Assembly: GCF_024266705.1 (NCBI RefSeq)
Contig: NZ_CP100756.1
Span: 3,596,001-3,660,000 of the forward strand
Direction of reading: 5' to 3'
DNA: 64,000 bases
From: Natrinema gelatinilyticum
Lineage (GTDB): Archaea > Halobacteriota > Halobacteria > Halobacteriales > Natrialbaceae
Within the stretch, counting starts at the first letter, position 1. Every line of letters starts with the position of its first letter. Positions 24,590 through 33,880 of the stretch are shown piece after piece. A program made the position numbers and the translations under genes. Under the pieces are notes generated by a model. That model was not told the DNA's origin, ran no database searches, and was given only the letters and a program-made list of their open reading frames with translations.

Positions 24590-26524
24590 ATGAGTACTGT
24601 AGAGCAGCAACTCGACGATTTGAAAGCACAGATCACGAGCGAGTTACCGAGCGATATCTCGGTTTCCTCGGTGAAATACGAAGGCCCCGAACTGGTGGTC
24701 TATACGCGCGATCCGAAGAAGTTCGCCCAGCAGGGCGATCTCGTTCGACAGCTCGCGAGCAAGCTTCGCAAGCGGATTACCGTCCGGCCGGACCCGAGCG
24801 TCCTCTCGCGACCCGAACAGGCGCGCGAGGAGATCATGAACGTCATCCCCGAGGATGCGGGAATCACGGACCTCGACTTCCACGCTGATACCGGCGAAGT
24901 CGTCATCGAGGCCGAAAAGCCCGGTATGGTGATCGGTCGTCATGGATCGACACTCCGCGAGATTACGAAAAACGTCGGCTGGACGCCGGAAGTCGTCCGG
25001 ACGCCACCGATCGAATCCTCGACGGTTTCGAACGTTCGAAGCTTCCTCAAACAGGAGCGCGACGAGCGTCGGGACATCCTAGAGAAGGTCGGCCGACAGA
25101 TCCACCGCGAGGAGATGTCCGAAGACGAGTACGTCCGCATCACCACGCTCGGCTGCTGTCGCGAGGTCGGGCGAGCCTCGTTCATCCTCTCGACTCCCGA
25201 AACGCGGATCCTCATCGATTGCGGCGACAAGCCCGGTGCGGAGGGAGAAGTTCCGTATCTCCACGCACCCGAAGCATTCGGTGCGGGACCACAGACCATC
25301 GACGCCGTCGTCCTCACACACGCTCACCTCGATCACTCCGCGCTGATACCGCTCCTGTTCAAATACGGCTACGACGGTCCGATATACTGTACCGAGCCAA
25401 CGCGAGACCTGATGGGCCTCTTGACGCTCGACTATCTCGACGTCGCAGCCAAGGAAGGGCGCGCTCCGCCCTACGAGAGCGAGCAGGTTCGTGAGGCGAT
25501 CAAACACACCATCCCCATCGAGTACGGCGACGTCACCGACATCGCGCCGGACGTCAAACTCACCTTCCACAACGCGGGTCACATTCTCGGCTCCGCCGTC
25601 TCGCACTTCCATATCGGTGACGGCCTCTACAACGTCGCGTTCTCCGGCGACATTCACTACGAAGACACCCGCCTGTTCAACGGCGCAGTCAACGACTTTC
25701 CGCGCGTCGAGACGCTCGTTCTCGAGTCGACCTACGGCGGTCGCAACGACTACCAGACCGATCAGATCGACTCCGAGCGAAACCTGAAGGAAATCATCAG
25801 TGACACCTACGACCGGGGTGGAAAGGTCGTCATCCCCGCGTTCGCGGTGGGGCGCTCTCAGGAGATTATGCTCGTCCTGGAAGAGGCGATGCGCAACGGC
25901 GACATTCCCTCGATGCCGGTCCACCTGGACGGAATGATTTGGGAAGCGACGGCGATCCACACCACCTATCCCGAATACCTCCGCGACGATCTCCGGGATC
26001 GCATCTTCCACGAAGACGAGAATCCCTTCCTCGCCGAGGAGTTCAACCACATCGACGGCGGTGAGGAAGAGCGCCAGGACGTCGCGGATGGCGGACCCTG
26101 TATCATCCTCTCGACCTCGGGGATGGTCACCGGCGGGCCGATCATGTCCTGGCTCTCCCACATCGGCCCCGATCCGGACTCGACGCTCGTTTTCGTCGGG
26201 TACCAGGCTCAGGGTACCCTCGGCCGGCGCATCCAGACGGGCTGGGACGAAATCCCCACCAGCGAAGTCGGCACCACGGGCAACGGCGGCGGCCGCGGGA
26301 CCCTCTCGTTGAACATGAACGTCGAAACCGTCGACGGTTTCTCCGGCCACGCCGACCGCGCCGGCCTCGAGAACTTCGTTAAGACGATGAACCCCCGTCC
26401 CGAGAAAGTGCTCTGTGTTCACGGTGACGAACGCTCCACCCAGGATCTCTCGTCGGCACTCTACCACGACTTCGACATGCGAACGTTCGCGCCGAAGAAT
26501 CTGGAGACGTTCCGGTTCCTTTGA
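24590..26524 (+). CDS. fttA: Transcription termination factor FttA (aCPSF1), beta-CASP ribonuclease
   Basis: Start at ATG 24590 (MSTVEQQLDDLKAQITSELP) gives 644 aa, the family length. The N-terminal 150 residues hold two KH-like RNA-binding domains (PGMVIGRHGSTLREITKNVG). The metallo-beta-lactamase domain has VVLTHAHLDHSALIP (HxHxDH), HNAGHILGSAVSHFH and FSGDIHYED. The beta-CASP part has VLESTYGGRNDY, VVIPAFAVGRSQEIMLVLEE and STSGMVTGGP, and the final motif is GFSGHADRAGL. FttA cleaves nascent RNA and terminates archaeal transcription. The gene stands alone; its stop converges with the endonuclease III gene. Confidence 0.96.
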   Translation: MSTVEQQLDDLKAQITSELPSDISVSSVKYEGPELVVYTRDPKKFAQQGDLVRQLASKLRKRITVRPDPSVLSRPEQAREEIMNVIPEDAGITDLDFHADTGEVVIEAEKPGMVIGRHGSTLREITKNVGWTPEVVRTPPIESSTVSNVRSFLKQERDERRDILEKVGRQIHREEMSEDEYVRITTLGCCREVGRASFILSTPETRILIDCGDKPGAEGEVPYLHAPEAFGAGPQTIDAVVLTHAHLDHSALIPLLFKYGYDGPIYCTEPTRDLMGLLTLDYLDVAAKEGRAPPYESEQVREAIKHTIPIEYGDVTDIAPDVKLTFHNAGHILGSAVSHFHIGDGLYNVAFSGDIHYEDTRLFNGAVNDFPRVETLVLESTYGGRNDYQTDQIDSERNLKEIISDTYDRGGKVVIPAFAVGRSQEIMLVLEEAMRNGDIPSMPVHLDGMIWEATAIHTTYPEYLRDDLRDRIFHEDENPFLAEEFNHIDGGEEERQDVADGGPCIILSTSGMVTGGPIMSWLSHIGPDPDSTLVFVGYQAQGTLGRRIQTGWDEIPTSEVGTTGNGGGRGTLSLNMNVETVDGFSGHADRAGLENFVKTMNPRPEKVLCVHGDERSTQDLSSALYHDFDMRTFAPKNLETFRFL

Positions 26525-26651
26525 CCTCCTCGCCTTCCAGGCGGGGCAGTCTCCTCGACTCTGAGCGTCGGATACGTCGTACTCCGTGATTTGAGACGAT
26601 GGGAACGCCACCTCGTGCGAGGCCCTGACAACGACGTCACTGTCGACGGGG

Positions 26652-27464
26652 TCACTCGACCGCGTCGGCCGGGTCGACGACAGCTCCGGTATCCGGATAG
26701 ACGCCGATCTGATCGCACACATCGGCCATCGGACACGCCTCGGGGTCCTCGAGACAGGCCGGCTGCTGTGCCGTGCAGTACTCCCTGCCAAACTGGATCG
26801 TCGCCGTGTGTCCGAACCCGCACTTCGCCGCGGGGACGTCCCGTTCGAGAACAGCACGGACTTCTTCGTGGTCAGCGGTCGGTGGTGCGATCCCCATGCG
26901 CCGATAGATCCGGTGGACGTGGGTATCGACGGGAAAGACGCCGCTGCGACCGCCCGCGAAGAGCAACACACAGTCTGCCGTCTTCGGCCCGACGCCCCGT
27001 ACCTCGAGCAGCGTTTCTCGCACTGTCGACGGAGACGCGTCTTTGACGAACGAATCGAATTCGGCGGCTGAGCCGAATTCCTCGCGGACCCACGAGGCGG
27101 CATCGATGAGAACCTCCGACTTTTGATTGTAGAGCCCCGCGGGGCTGATGGTTTCGGCCAGCATCGACTGCTCCGCGTTCGCGAGAGAGTCGGCGAGGTC
27201 GACACCGTCTCCGTCGTACTTGTCGATCAGCGCGTCGTGTGCCGGCTGACTCGCCGCATCGCTCGTATTCTGGCTCAGAATCGTTCGCACGAGGCAGGTG
27301 AACGCGTCCTGACCGCCGTAGGTCTTCTGCCAGTACAATTCACCTAGTCGGTCGATAACGATCTCTGCACGGGTGTCAGCGGTCGCAGGATCGAACTCGG
27401 CGGGCGAACCGCCGCCGTCCGATCCGCCGCTGATGTTGACCGCCGGCTCGGGATCGTCGCACAT
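26652..27464 (-). CDS. nth: Endonuclease III-like DNA glycosylase/AP lyase
   Basis: The HhH-GPD fold is plain: FTCLVRTILSQNTSDAASQP, the helix-hairpin-helix LLEVRGVGPKTADCVLLFAG (with the catalytic Lys), and the catalytic Asp in VFPVDTHVHRI. The iron-sulfur loop is Cys-x6-Cys-x6-Cys-x5-Cys (YCTAQQPACLEDPEACPMAD). It removes oxidised pyrimidines in base excision repair. ATG at 27464 (MCDDPEPAVNISGG, 270 aa) is preferred. An ATG at 27530, 9 nt after the DUF371 stop, would add 22 residues. Either way it is likely co-transcribed with the DUF371 gene. Confidence 0.93.
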   Translation of the reverse strand: MCDDPEPAVNISGGSDGGGSPAEFDPATADTRAEIVIDRLGELYWQKTYGGQDAFTCLVRTILSQNTSDAASQPAHDALIDKYDGDGVDLADSLANAEQSMLAETISPAGLYNQKSEVLIDAASWVREEFGSAAEFDSFVKDASPSTVRETLLEVRGVGPKTADCVLLFAGGRSGVFPVDTHVHRIYRRMGIAPPTADHEEVRAVLERDVPAAKCGFGHTATIQFGREYCTAQQPACLEDPEACPMADVCDQIGVYPDTGAVVDPADAVE

Positions 27465-27539
27465 GTGGAATCGTTCGAACTCGGCGAATAAAATCGCGCC
27501 GGAACCGTCGATCGCTCGCGCCGCAGCCATCGTCTCCGA

Positions 27540-27953
27540 TTACTCGACCGTGACGGTCACCGTCACTTCGGCGCCCGCAGCCAGCGCGCCGACGAGGTCG
27601 CGGTCGAATCCCTCGGCTGCGAACTCGGCTCCGAGCAGTATCGTTCGTCCGTCTACGTGGTCGCTCGTCCGGCCGACGGCGCTTCGGTCGTCGGTGAATT
27701 CGAGTGCCGGATCGCCTCGGCCCGTCACCGACTGCCGGTGACTGCCCGCCTCGACGGTGACCGTGATCGTCGCATCGACATCTCGGCACGCCGTGACGAA
27801 TTCGCGATCGAAGTCCACCGGCGCGCGGTCGGCACCGATCGCGAGAATACAGTCACCGGCGGGGGTAAGGTAGTCGTCGGTCGTCACCTCGAACGTACTC
27901 GCGTGAGTTGCGCTGACGTTCTCGTGACCGCGAGCGTGGATGACCTCTTCCAT
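27540..27953 (-). CDS. DUF371 family protein
   Basis: Start at ATG 27953 gives a 137-aa protein with the DUF371 opening MEEVIHARGHENVSATHAST and the stretch YLTPAGDCILAIGADRAP. A strand-rich C-terminus follows (AAGAEVTVTVTVE). DUF371 is an archaeal family without known function. It is just upstream of the endonuclease III gene on the same strand, which hints at a nucleic-acid-related job but proves nothing. Confidence 0.88.
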   Translation of the reverse strand: MEEVIHARGHENVSATHASTFEVTTDDYLTPAGDCILAIGADRAPVDFDREFVTACRDVDATITVTVEAGSHRQSVTGRGDPALEFTDDRSAVGRTSDHVDGRTILLGAEFAAEGFDRDLVGALAAGAEVTVTVTVE

Positions 27954-28260
27954 GCGATGTGGTTCGGTGCCGGCCGGAAAACGGAATCGAATCGAGATCC
28001 GAGCGACTCGAGGTCGGCCCGCGATCGGACGTCGTGTTCGCCTGTGGCCGATGCGGACGTTGCATCGATCGTACTCGACCGTATCTGTCACGGCACTCGA
28101 TTTCCTCGCCACTCTCGAGGATGCTGGCTCCAGGGCCGGAATCGCCTGACTCGACCGGTACTGTCCCGAACGGCCCCGAAAGAGCGGCCTGAAGAGGCCC
28201 GAAAAAGGACAACAGAGCGACGTCGAACGAATGGCGGGTGTTACTGGATCCCGTGATGGA
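27954..28260. other. Stretch upstream of DUF371 without an identified gene
   Basis: Openings here are arginine/serine-rich and overlap the DUF371 start, so none is accepted. The region holds the promoter of the DUF371-nth pair and the 3-prime side of the phosphatase-like gene. Confidence 0.4.
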
Positions 28261-29604
28261 TCACACCAGACTGGCGCCGTCGAACTCGCCGCGGCTGTAT
28301 TCGATGTCCATCAGATCGAGGATCGTCGGGGTGATGTCGAACAGGTCGGCGTCTTCGATCGCTGCATCGGGGCTGTCGATGTAGAGCGCCGTGTCGTCGA
28401 AGCTGTGCATCCCGTTTCGTGGCCCCGTATCGAAGACCTCCGAATCGGCCTTGAAGCCAGATTTGAGGTCGAAGCCCTTGTTCGGAATCGCGACCAGATC
28501 TGGTGCGATGTCGTCGTGATCACCGCGGAACGCCTCCTCTTTTTCGACGACGCGGTCGACGACGTTGTTCCCGTCGGGCCCCTCGAGCGCCTCGAGGCTG
28601 GCCTTGAGTTCGTCGCGCACCGCGTCGTACTCGGACTCGGGAACGGAGCCGCGGGGTTCGCGACCCTCGAGATTGATGTAGAAGCGGCCGGGAATGAACG
28701 AGTAGGCCTTCGTGTCGTCGGTGATGTCGCCCAGTTCCTCCGGTTCGTCGGTCCGGAAGGAGAGCCACCCCTCCTCGCGGAGCCACTCGTTGAAGTGAAC
28801 CTCGTAATCGAGGCTGGTGAAGCCGTGGTCGGAGGCGACGATCAGCGTGACGTCGTCCGCCAGCGCGTCCCGCAAGCGGCCGATGTAGTCGTCAACCTTC
28901 CTGTAGAAGTCGATGAAATCGTCCTTGTACTCACCGTCGCGCTCGTAATCTTTGAACAGGAAATGGTTGACCCGGTCAGTGGTCATGAAGACGCCGAAAA
29001 AGAGGTCCCAGTCGTCTTCTTCGATATAGTGTTTGAACGCCTCGAACTGGGCATCGACCGTGGCGTTGGCGTCCTCGATGAACTCGGTCTTGTCTTCTTC
29101 GTGACCGAGTTTCGGATTGACGTCGATTCGGTAGTCTAGCGTCTCGAGGTAATCACGTACGTCGTCCGGGTAGGCGGCCTTCTCGAGGTCGGGAGAGAGA
29201 AAGCCCGAGACCATACGCTGGACGTTCCGCTGGGGTGGGAACGTGACAGGGACGTTCATCACCGTGGCTTTCCGACCGTTTTCCTGCACGCGATCCCAGA
29301 TGCGGTCGGCCTGAACTTCCCGACCCATCGGGACGTAGGTGTCGTACGTCCCGACTTCCCGATCCTGAAAGCCGTAGACCCCGGTCTCTCCTGGGTTTAC
29401 CCCGGTCGTCAGCGACGGCCAGCAGGCGCTAGATTCGGGCGGAACGATACTCGAGATTTCATTTGCCGTTCCGTCGTCTGCGATTGCAGCGAAGTTCGGG
29501 AACAGTTCTTCATTCTCCGACAGGAGACTATACGGCACGCCGTCGACCCCGATAAATGCGACCCGAGGATCGCCGTCGCCCCGCAATCGATCGAACAGAC
29601 CCAT
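28261..29604 (-). CDS. Alkaline phosphatase superfamily (type I phosphodiesterase/nucleotide pyrophosphatase-like) protein
   Basis: Start at ATG 29604 (MGLFDRLRGDGDPRVAFIGV) gives 447 aa. Metal-site motifs in order are FIGVDGVPYSLL (first Asp), VPPESSACWPSLTTGVNPGE (nucleophile Ser/Thr region), GVFMTTDRVNHFLFKDY (Asp and His), TLIVASDHGFTSL (Asp-His-Gly) and RNGMHSFDDTALYI (last His). It should hydrolyse phosphodiester or phosphoanhydride bonds. No signal peptide is visible, so it acts in the cytoplasm. The substrate is unknown. Confidence 0.9.
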   Translation of the reverse strand: MGLFDRLRGDGDPRVAFIGVDGVPYSLLSENEELFPNFAAIADDGTANEISSIVPPESSACWPSLTTGVNPGETGVYGFQDREVGTYDTYVPMGREVQADRIWDRVQENGRKATVMNVPVTFPPQRNVQRMVSGFLSPDLEKAAYPDDVRDYLETLDYRIDVNPKLGHEEDKTEFIEDANATVDAQFEAFKHYIEEDDWDLFFGVFMTTDRVNHFLFKDYERDGEYKDDFIDFYRKVDDYIGRLRDALADDVTLIVASDHGFTSLDYEVHFNEWLREEGWLSFRTDEPEELGDITDDTKAYSFIPGRFYINLEGREPRGSVPESEYDAVRDELKASLEALEGPDGNNVVDRVVEKEEAFRGDHDDIAPDLVAIPNKGFDLKSGFKADSEVFDTGPRNGMHSFDDTALYIDSPDAAIEDADLFDITPTILDLMDIEYSRGEFDGASLV

Positions 29605-29769
29605 GGTCACCCGTAGTTCGACCGTATACAAGAAGGTTCGTTTCGAGACAGTGTTTTGCGAACGGATGCCACCCCGATCGCCGCAGTGCAACTACTCGTC
29701 GACTCACATCGCCAAACAGCGGAATCGAGTTGTGCAGACTGGAGAACGGATCAGGTTGAACGGGGTCGT

Positions 29770-29901
29770 CTAGTCGTCGGTCGCAGTCGAGTCGTCGGGG
29801 TCGAAGTTGGTCGGGATGACCGTGAGGTGGTCCATTCCCACGCCAGAGTCGATTGTGACGTCGGTCGAGGACGTTCGAACGGGCGAGTTGGAAGCTGCCA
29901 T
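29770..29901 (-). CDS. Small conserved-looking haloarchaeal protein (43 aa)
   Basis: An intact 43-codon frame from ATG 29901 to TAG 29770. Its core (VTIDSGVGMDHLTVIPTNFD) looks like folded beta-structure rather than noise, and the ends are Ser/Thr/Asp-rich. A TATA-like box (AATTTTATGC, 29928-29937) is 27-36 nt upstream. I recall short haloarchaeal proteins with a similar DHLTVxPTNF core but know no function. Confidence 0.6.
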   Translation of the reverse strand: MAASNSPVRTSSTDVTIDSGVGMDHLTVIPTNFDPDDSTATDD

Positions 29902-30064
29902 ACGAGAGGAAGTACGCCGGGAATCGGCATAAAATTACCCATGCTCATAATGCATGCACCGGGCGGCCGTGGATAACTCTGGGGTATCCGCCGAAGTGAC
30001 CGCGGGAGAAAGGGCCGTCCTGCGCGCGGTCCGACGCGCTACTGTTACGTGGAGATCGCTGTGT

Positions 30065-30598
30065 CTACTCGAAATTCTGTTCGTAGAGATCCTGAGCGTG
30101 TTCGATCGCGTCGTAGGCGGCTTGTTTGTCCTCCCAGCCTTGCGTTTCCACTTCCTTCCCCGCTTCGAGGTTCTTGTAGGTCGAGAAGAACTCGTCGATT
30201 TCGTCGCGTTGCTGTTGGGGGATATCGTCGAGATTCTCGATGTGATCGTAGCGAGGATCCTCGACCGGGACGGCGATAACCTTGTCGTCCTGTTCTCCGT
30301 CGTCGTCCATCTTCATGAGCGCGACCGGACGGGCCTCGATAACACAACCGGGGAACGTCTGGTCTTCGACGAGAACGAGGACGTCGAAGGGATCCTCGTC
30401 GTCGTAGTAAGACTGGGGAATGAACCCGTAGTCGCTTGGATAGTGGACGTTGCTGTGGAGCACGCGGTCGAGGACGACGCCCGGGACGTCCTTGTCGTAC
30501 TCGTACTTGTTTCGTTCGCCCTTGAGACACTCGACGACAGCGTAGATCTCTTCGGGTGGATTCGGTCCGGTTTCGAGGTCTTCCCAGAGGTTGACCAT
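30065..30598 (-). CDS. ppa: Inorganic pyrophosphatase (family I)
   Basis: A 177-aa soluble class I pyrophosphatase. Active-site segments are ERNKYEYDKD, HYPSDYGFIPQSYYDDED with PFDVLVL (the DxxPxD metal site reads DDEDPFD), and later AVPVEDPRY. It hydrolyses PPi with magnesium and pulls biosynthetic reactions forward. The length is normal for archaea and the protein is very acidic. It is a stand-alone gene. Confidence 0.96.
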   Translation of the reverse strand: MVNLWEDLETGPNPPEEIYAVVECLKGERNKYEYDKDVPGVVLDRVLHSNVHYPSDYGFIPQSYYDDEDPFDVLVLVEDQTFPGCVIEARPVALMKMDDDGEQDDKVIAVPVEDPRYDHIENLDDIPQQQRDEIDEFFSTYKNLEAGKEVETQGWEDKQAAYDAIEHAQDLYEQNFE

Positions 30599-30804
30599 GT
30601 ATCGGAAACTCCAGCGTCGATCAAAAAGTACTTTCGTAATCGAGTGTCACTATCGACGTGACGGTTGCCAGATACCCGACAGACACGAACAGGACTTAAT
30701 CCACCGGTGTCTGGCGGTGTAGCGGTCGGTAGCGGGCTGTCCGACCGGCTGATACGAAGTAATAGTTGACAAGTCTTAAATAGTCTGGTGACATTTGCAC
30801 ACGT

Positions 30805-31164
30805 ATGTCAGAGGCACAATCAATCACCGGCGAACAGAGTATTGCACGCGAACTCACAGCCTTCCAGAACAACATCCTCGTCATCCTCGCGAAAGAACCC
30901 ATGTACGGGCTCGCGATCAAGCGCGAACTCGAGGACTACTACGGGACGGAAGTGAACCACGGGCGACTCTACCCCAACCTCGACGAACTCGTCAACCTCG
31001 GGTTGGTCGAGAAGAGCGAACTCGACAAGCGAACCAACCAGTACTCGCTGACCGACGACGGCTACGACGCCGTCCTCGACGGCATTCAGTGGACGCTTTC
31101 GAAGGTCGTTACGGGCGACGACCGCGCCGACGAAATCACCGACATCGTCGAAGACAGCTACTAA
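30805..31164 (+). CDS. PadR family transcriptional regulator
   Basis: A 119-aa winged-helix protein. The PadR core reads FQNNILVILAKEPMYGLAIK, then NHGRLYPNLDELVNLGLVEK and TNQYSLTDDGYDAV. A short C-terminal helix follows instead of the long dimerisation domain. The nearby TTAAATAG (about 30776-30783) is a likely TATA box, 22-29 nt before the start. The target is unknown. Its stop overlaps the stop of the convergent rnhA-operon protein by 4 nt. Confidence 0.9.
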   Translation: MSEAQSITGEQSIARELTAFQNNILVILAKEPMYGLAIKRELEDYYGTEVNHGRLYPNLDELVNLGLVEKSELDKRTNQYSLTDDGYDAVLDGIQWTLSKVVTGDDRADEITDIVEDSY

Positions 31165-31841
31165 AGTCGTCGATCCGGAACCGGCTGGTCGGCGGCTTCG
31201 AAGAGGAGTTCGATCGACTCTTCGATCACATTCTGTTGTTTTTCGTCGGGCCAGGCGTTCCGAACGAAGTATTCGGTCCGAAACTCCAGAACCTCCTCGC
31301 TCGTGAGCGATTCGATCGGTTTGGCGTAGTGATTGCTCGCGAAGTCGGCCAGCGACGACGCGTTGTCACCGTGAACGTCGCCGTGTGCCTCCCTGACGGT
31401 TTCGACCAGATCGCGATTGCGAGCGTCGATGGCATCCCAGTCGTCCGGGTCACCGGCCCCCTCGAGTCGAATCTCGACTGCGCGATCGATGTCCTCGATG
31501 CGGTCCGTCCTGATGACGCCGTCTTCGTGCCACGACTCGGGATGGAGGACGAGAACATCGTCGCCCTCGTCGTCTCGAATACGAGCCGTGAACTCGTGGC
31601 CCGACAGCAGTTCGTCGCGCCTGCGCTCGTACGCCCCGCGCTCGTTCTCGTCGACAGCAGATCGCTCGAGTCGGGTTAGCCGTTCGGCTTCGTCGACGAC
31701 GCGGCTGGGGAGGTCAGCGCCGCCGGTATCCGTTCCGCCAGCACTTCGGCGCGCGGGAGATCCATCGGTCGTCGACGTTCGTCCCGTCTCGTTCGGCTCA
31801 CCGTCGTCACCATCGGAGTCGACTGTGTTCCGATCGGCCAT
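31161..31841 (-). CDS. rnhA operon protein (DUF7108 type)
   Basis: A 226-aa haloarchaeal protein found beside RNase HI genes. The first 55 residues are low-complexity, and a helical body follows (LPSRVVDEAERLTRLERSAV, ENERGAYERRRDELLSGHEF). After this come LHPESWHEDGVIRTDRIED and a C-terminal helical part (HYAKPIESLTSEEVLEFRTE, YFVRNAWPDEKQQNVIEESI). The function is unknown. It lies about 145 nt downstream of rnhA on the same strand. Confidence 0.82.
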   Translation of the reverse strand: MADRNTVDSDGDDGEPNETGRTSTTDGSPARRSAGGTDTGGADLPSRVVDEAERLTRLERSAVDENERGAYERRRDELLSGHEFTARIRDDEGDDVLVLHPESWHEDGVIRTDRIEDIDRAVEIRLEGAGDPDDWDAIDARNRDLVETVREAHGDVHGDNASSLADFASNHYAKPIESLTSEEVLEFRTEYFVRNAWPDEKQQNVIEESIELLFEAADQPVPDRRL

Positions 31842-31986
31842 AGCAAATCGTATGCACTCGATCCGGTTTCCACTTGCCGATTCGAACGTGGTGGCTCGCC
31901 CCGTTCAGGGGTCATCTCGACTGTGGTCGAACAGGTTCGTCCTGCCTGGTCGAACCGGCCGTTCAGACGTGAACGAAGCGGTCGTC

Positions 31987-32580
31987 TCAGACCTGGTCTA
32001 ACGCTTCGTTCGCGAGGTCGTCCGCACGGTCGTTGATTTCCCGCGGGACGTGCTCTATCGTCCACTCGTCGAACGACGCGAGGAGTTCGTGGACGGTGAC
32101 GCGTTTCTCTCGGAGGTCGGGGTTGGTGGTGTCGTACTCGCCGCGGACCTGATTGACGATGAGCTCCGAGTCGCCGCGAACGTGGACCTCGTCATAGCCG
32201 AAGTCGCGCGCCGTCTCGAGGGCGGCGATCAACGCCTCGTACTCGGCCTGGTTGTTGGTCGCTCGACCGATCGTATCGTTCCCTTCGGCGACGATTCCGT
32301 CACCGGTGACGATCACCCAGCCGATTGCCGCGGGGCCGGGATTGCCCCGACACGCGCCGTCGAAGTAGACGTGGGCGCGCCCGCCGGCGTCACGGAGCAG
32401 CGCCTCGATACCCTGCGGATTCGAGCCCTGTACGACGACCTTGTTGTCGTATGCGACTGCGGTCGCACCCTGTCGGCTCGCCCGCCAACGCTCGTGGTCC
32501 GTGTTTCCCGACTCGACGGCGACATCGGCCTCCTCGAGCCGTTTACGAGCCTCCTCGACGTCGCATTCGATGACCGACAT
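31987..32580 (-). CDS. rnhA: Ribonuclease HI
   Basis: Start at ATG 32580 gives 197 aa. The first 65 residues form a haloarchaeal extension (VAYDNKVVVQGSNPQGIEAL). The RNase H domain follows with catalytic residues in order: Asp in HVYFDGACRGNPGPAAIGWV, Glu in TNNQAEYEALIAALETARD, Asp in EVHVRGDSELIVNQVRGEYD, and Asp in INDRADDLANEAL. It degrades RNA in RNA-DNA hybrids. It is followed by the rnhA-operon protein and divergent from tfb. Confidence 0.95.
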   Translation of the reverse strand: MSVIECDVEEARKRLEEADVAVESGNTDHERWRASRQGATAVAYDNKVVVQGSNPQGIEALLRDAGGRAHVYFDGACRGNPGPAAIGWVIVTGDGIVAEGNDTIGRATNNQAEYEALIAALETARDFGYDEVHVRGDSELIVNQVRGEYDTTNPDLREKRVTVHELLASFDEWTIEHVPREINDRADDLANEALDQV

Positions 32581-32706
32581 CCGTGTCCGTGGTCCGGCGG
32601 ATCCGGATAAAGGCTTTCCGGTTCCAAAGCGTAAACCTGGTGTTTGAACACTCACGTCGCCCGTTCTCGGCAAATACGGGCGAGTAGACGAAAATCCTTA
32701 CCAAAT

Positions 32707-32716
32707 ATTTATATAC
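32707..32716 (+). promoter_or_regulatory. TATA box of tfb
   Basis: ATTTATATAC lies 27-36 nt before the ATG at 32743. A second AT-rich element (CTATAAAAG, 32730-32738) is too close for the same start. The sequence is nearly symmetrical and could also serve the divergent rnhA gene. Confidence 0.5.
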
Positions 32717-32742
32717 TATGGTGATACTACTATAAAAGTGCG

Positions 32743-33705
32743 ATGACACGGTCCACCCGCCAGCGGGAGCGAATGCGCGAGACGGACGAGACCGAGGAAC
32801 AAGAGGGGGTACGCGCCTGCCCCGAGTGTGAATCGGATAATCTCGTTAAGGACTCCGACCGGGGAGAGCTCATCTGTGAAGACTGTGGGCTCGTCGTGGA
32901 GGAAGAACAAATCGACCCAGGCCCGGAGTGGCGGGCGTTCAATCACCAGGAACGACAAGAAAAGTCCCGCGTCGGTGCGCCGACGACACAGACGATGCAC
33001 GACAAGGGGCTGACGACGACGATCGACTGGAAGGACAAGGACGCCTACGGACGCTCTATTTCCTCGAAAAAGCGTAGTCAGATGCATCGGCTACGTAAGT
33101 GGCAGGAACGTATCCGAACGAAAGACGCAGGCGAACGAAATCTGCAGTTCGCACTCAGCGAGATCGACCGCATGGCCTCAGCCCTGGGTGTCCCGCGCTC
33201 GGTCCGCGAAGTCGCGTCGGTGATCTACCGGCGCGCGCTCAGAGAAGACCTGATCCGCGGCCGCTCGATCGAGGGCGTCGCGACGTCTGCGCTGTACGCT
33301 GCCTGCCGCAAGGAGGGAATTCCACGAAGCCTCGAGGAAATCTCGGAAGTCTCTCGCGTCGAACGCAAAGAGATCGGTCGCACGTATCGATACATCTCGC
33401 AGGAACTTGGCCTCGAGATGCGTCCCGTCGACCCGAAAAAGTACGTCCCGCGCTTCTGTTCTGAACTCGAACTGTCCGAAGAGGTCCAAACGAAGGCCAA
33501 CGAAATCATCGAGAAGACGGCCGAGGAAGGATTGCTCTCGGGCAAGTCGCCGACTGGATACGCCGCAGCCGCGATTTACGCTGCGTCGCTGCTCTGTAAC
33601 GAAAAGAAAACCCAGCGAGAAGTCGCCGACGTTGCACAGGTGACCGAGGTGACGATCCGGAACCGGTACCAAGAACAGATCGAAGCGATGGGCATTCACG
33701 GCTAA
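32743..33705 (+). CDS. tfb: Transcription initiation factor IIB (TFB)
   Basis: A 320-aa full-length TFB. The N-terminal zinc ribbon is CPECESDNLVKD with CEDCGLVVEEEQIDPGPEWR. The B-finger/linker region is RVGAPTTQTMHDKGLTTTID. Two cyclin repeats follow (LSEIDRMASALGVPRSVREV and ELSEEVQTKANEIIEKTAEE), and the recognition helix VTEVTIRNRYQEQIEAM ends the protein. TFB binds TBP-TATA and BRE and recruits RNA polymerase. Haloarchaea have several TFBs; which one this is cannot be told here. Confidence 0.97.
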   Translation: MTRSTRQRERMRETDETEEQEGVRACPECESDNLVKDSDRGELICEDCGLVVEEEQIDPGPEWRAFNHQERQEKSRVGAPTTQTMHDKGLTTTIDWKDKDAYGRSISSKKRSQMHRLRKWQERIRTKDAGERNLQFALSEIDRMASALGVPRSVREVASVIYRRALREDLIRGRSIEGVATSALYAACRKEGIPRSLEEISEVSRVERKEIGRTYRYISQELGLEMRPVDPKKYVPRFCSELELSEEVQTKANEIIEKTAEEGLLSGKSPTGYAAAAIYAASLLCNEKKTQREVADVAQVTEVTIRNRYQEQIEAMGIHG

Positions 33706-33733
33706 CTGAGTTCCGTCTCAGCCCTATTTTTCA
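33706..33733 (+). terminator. Probable terminator of tfb
   Basis: CTGAG and CTCAG flank a 6-nt loop directly after the tfb stop, followed by CCCTATTTTT. The U-rich end is the key feature of archaeal termination; the small stem may add to it. Confidence 0.5.
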
Positions 33734-33880
33734 TACAGGTCGAAACCAGGACGCGAGCGGCCGCACCGTCGTCGACTTCGTGGCTCGTCGCTTCGAGCGG
33801 GTGGACCGTCCGTCGATATTCCTCTCCGTCGATTCACAATCGGACGAGGAGAATACCCTCGGGCGTGACCCCGAGGCGAT

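Noticed and set aside
25079..27205. 708-codon minus-strand frame across fttA and the endonuclease III gene
   Set aside because: Antisense shadow of fttA; both overlapping genes have full active-site motifs in other frames.
27853..28212. 119-codon minus-strand frame upstream of DUF371
   Set aside because: It overlaps the DUF371 start by 100 nt in another frame and becomes Ser/Arg-rich noise.
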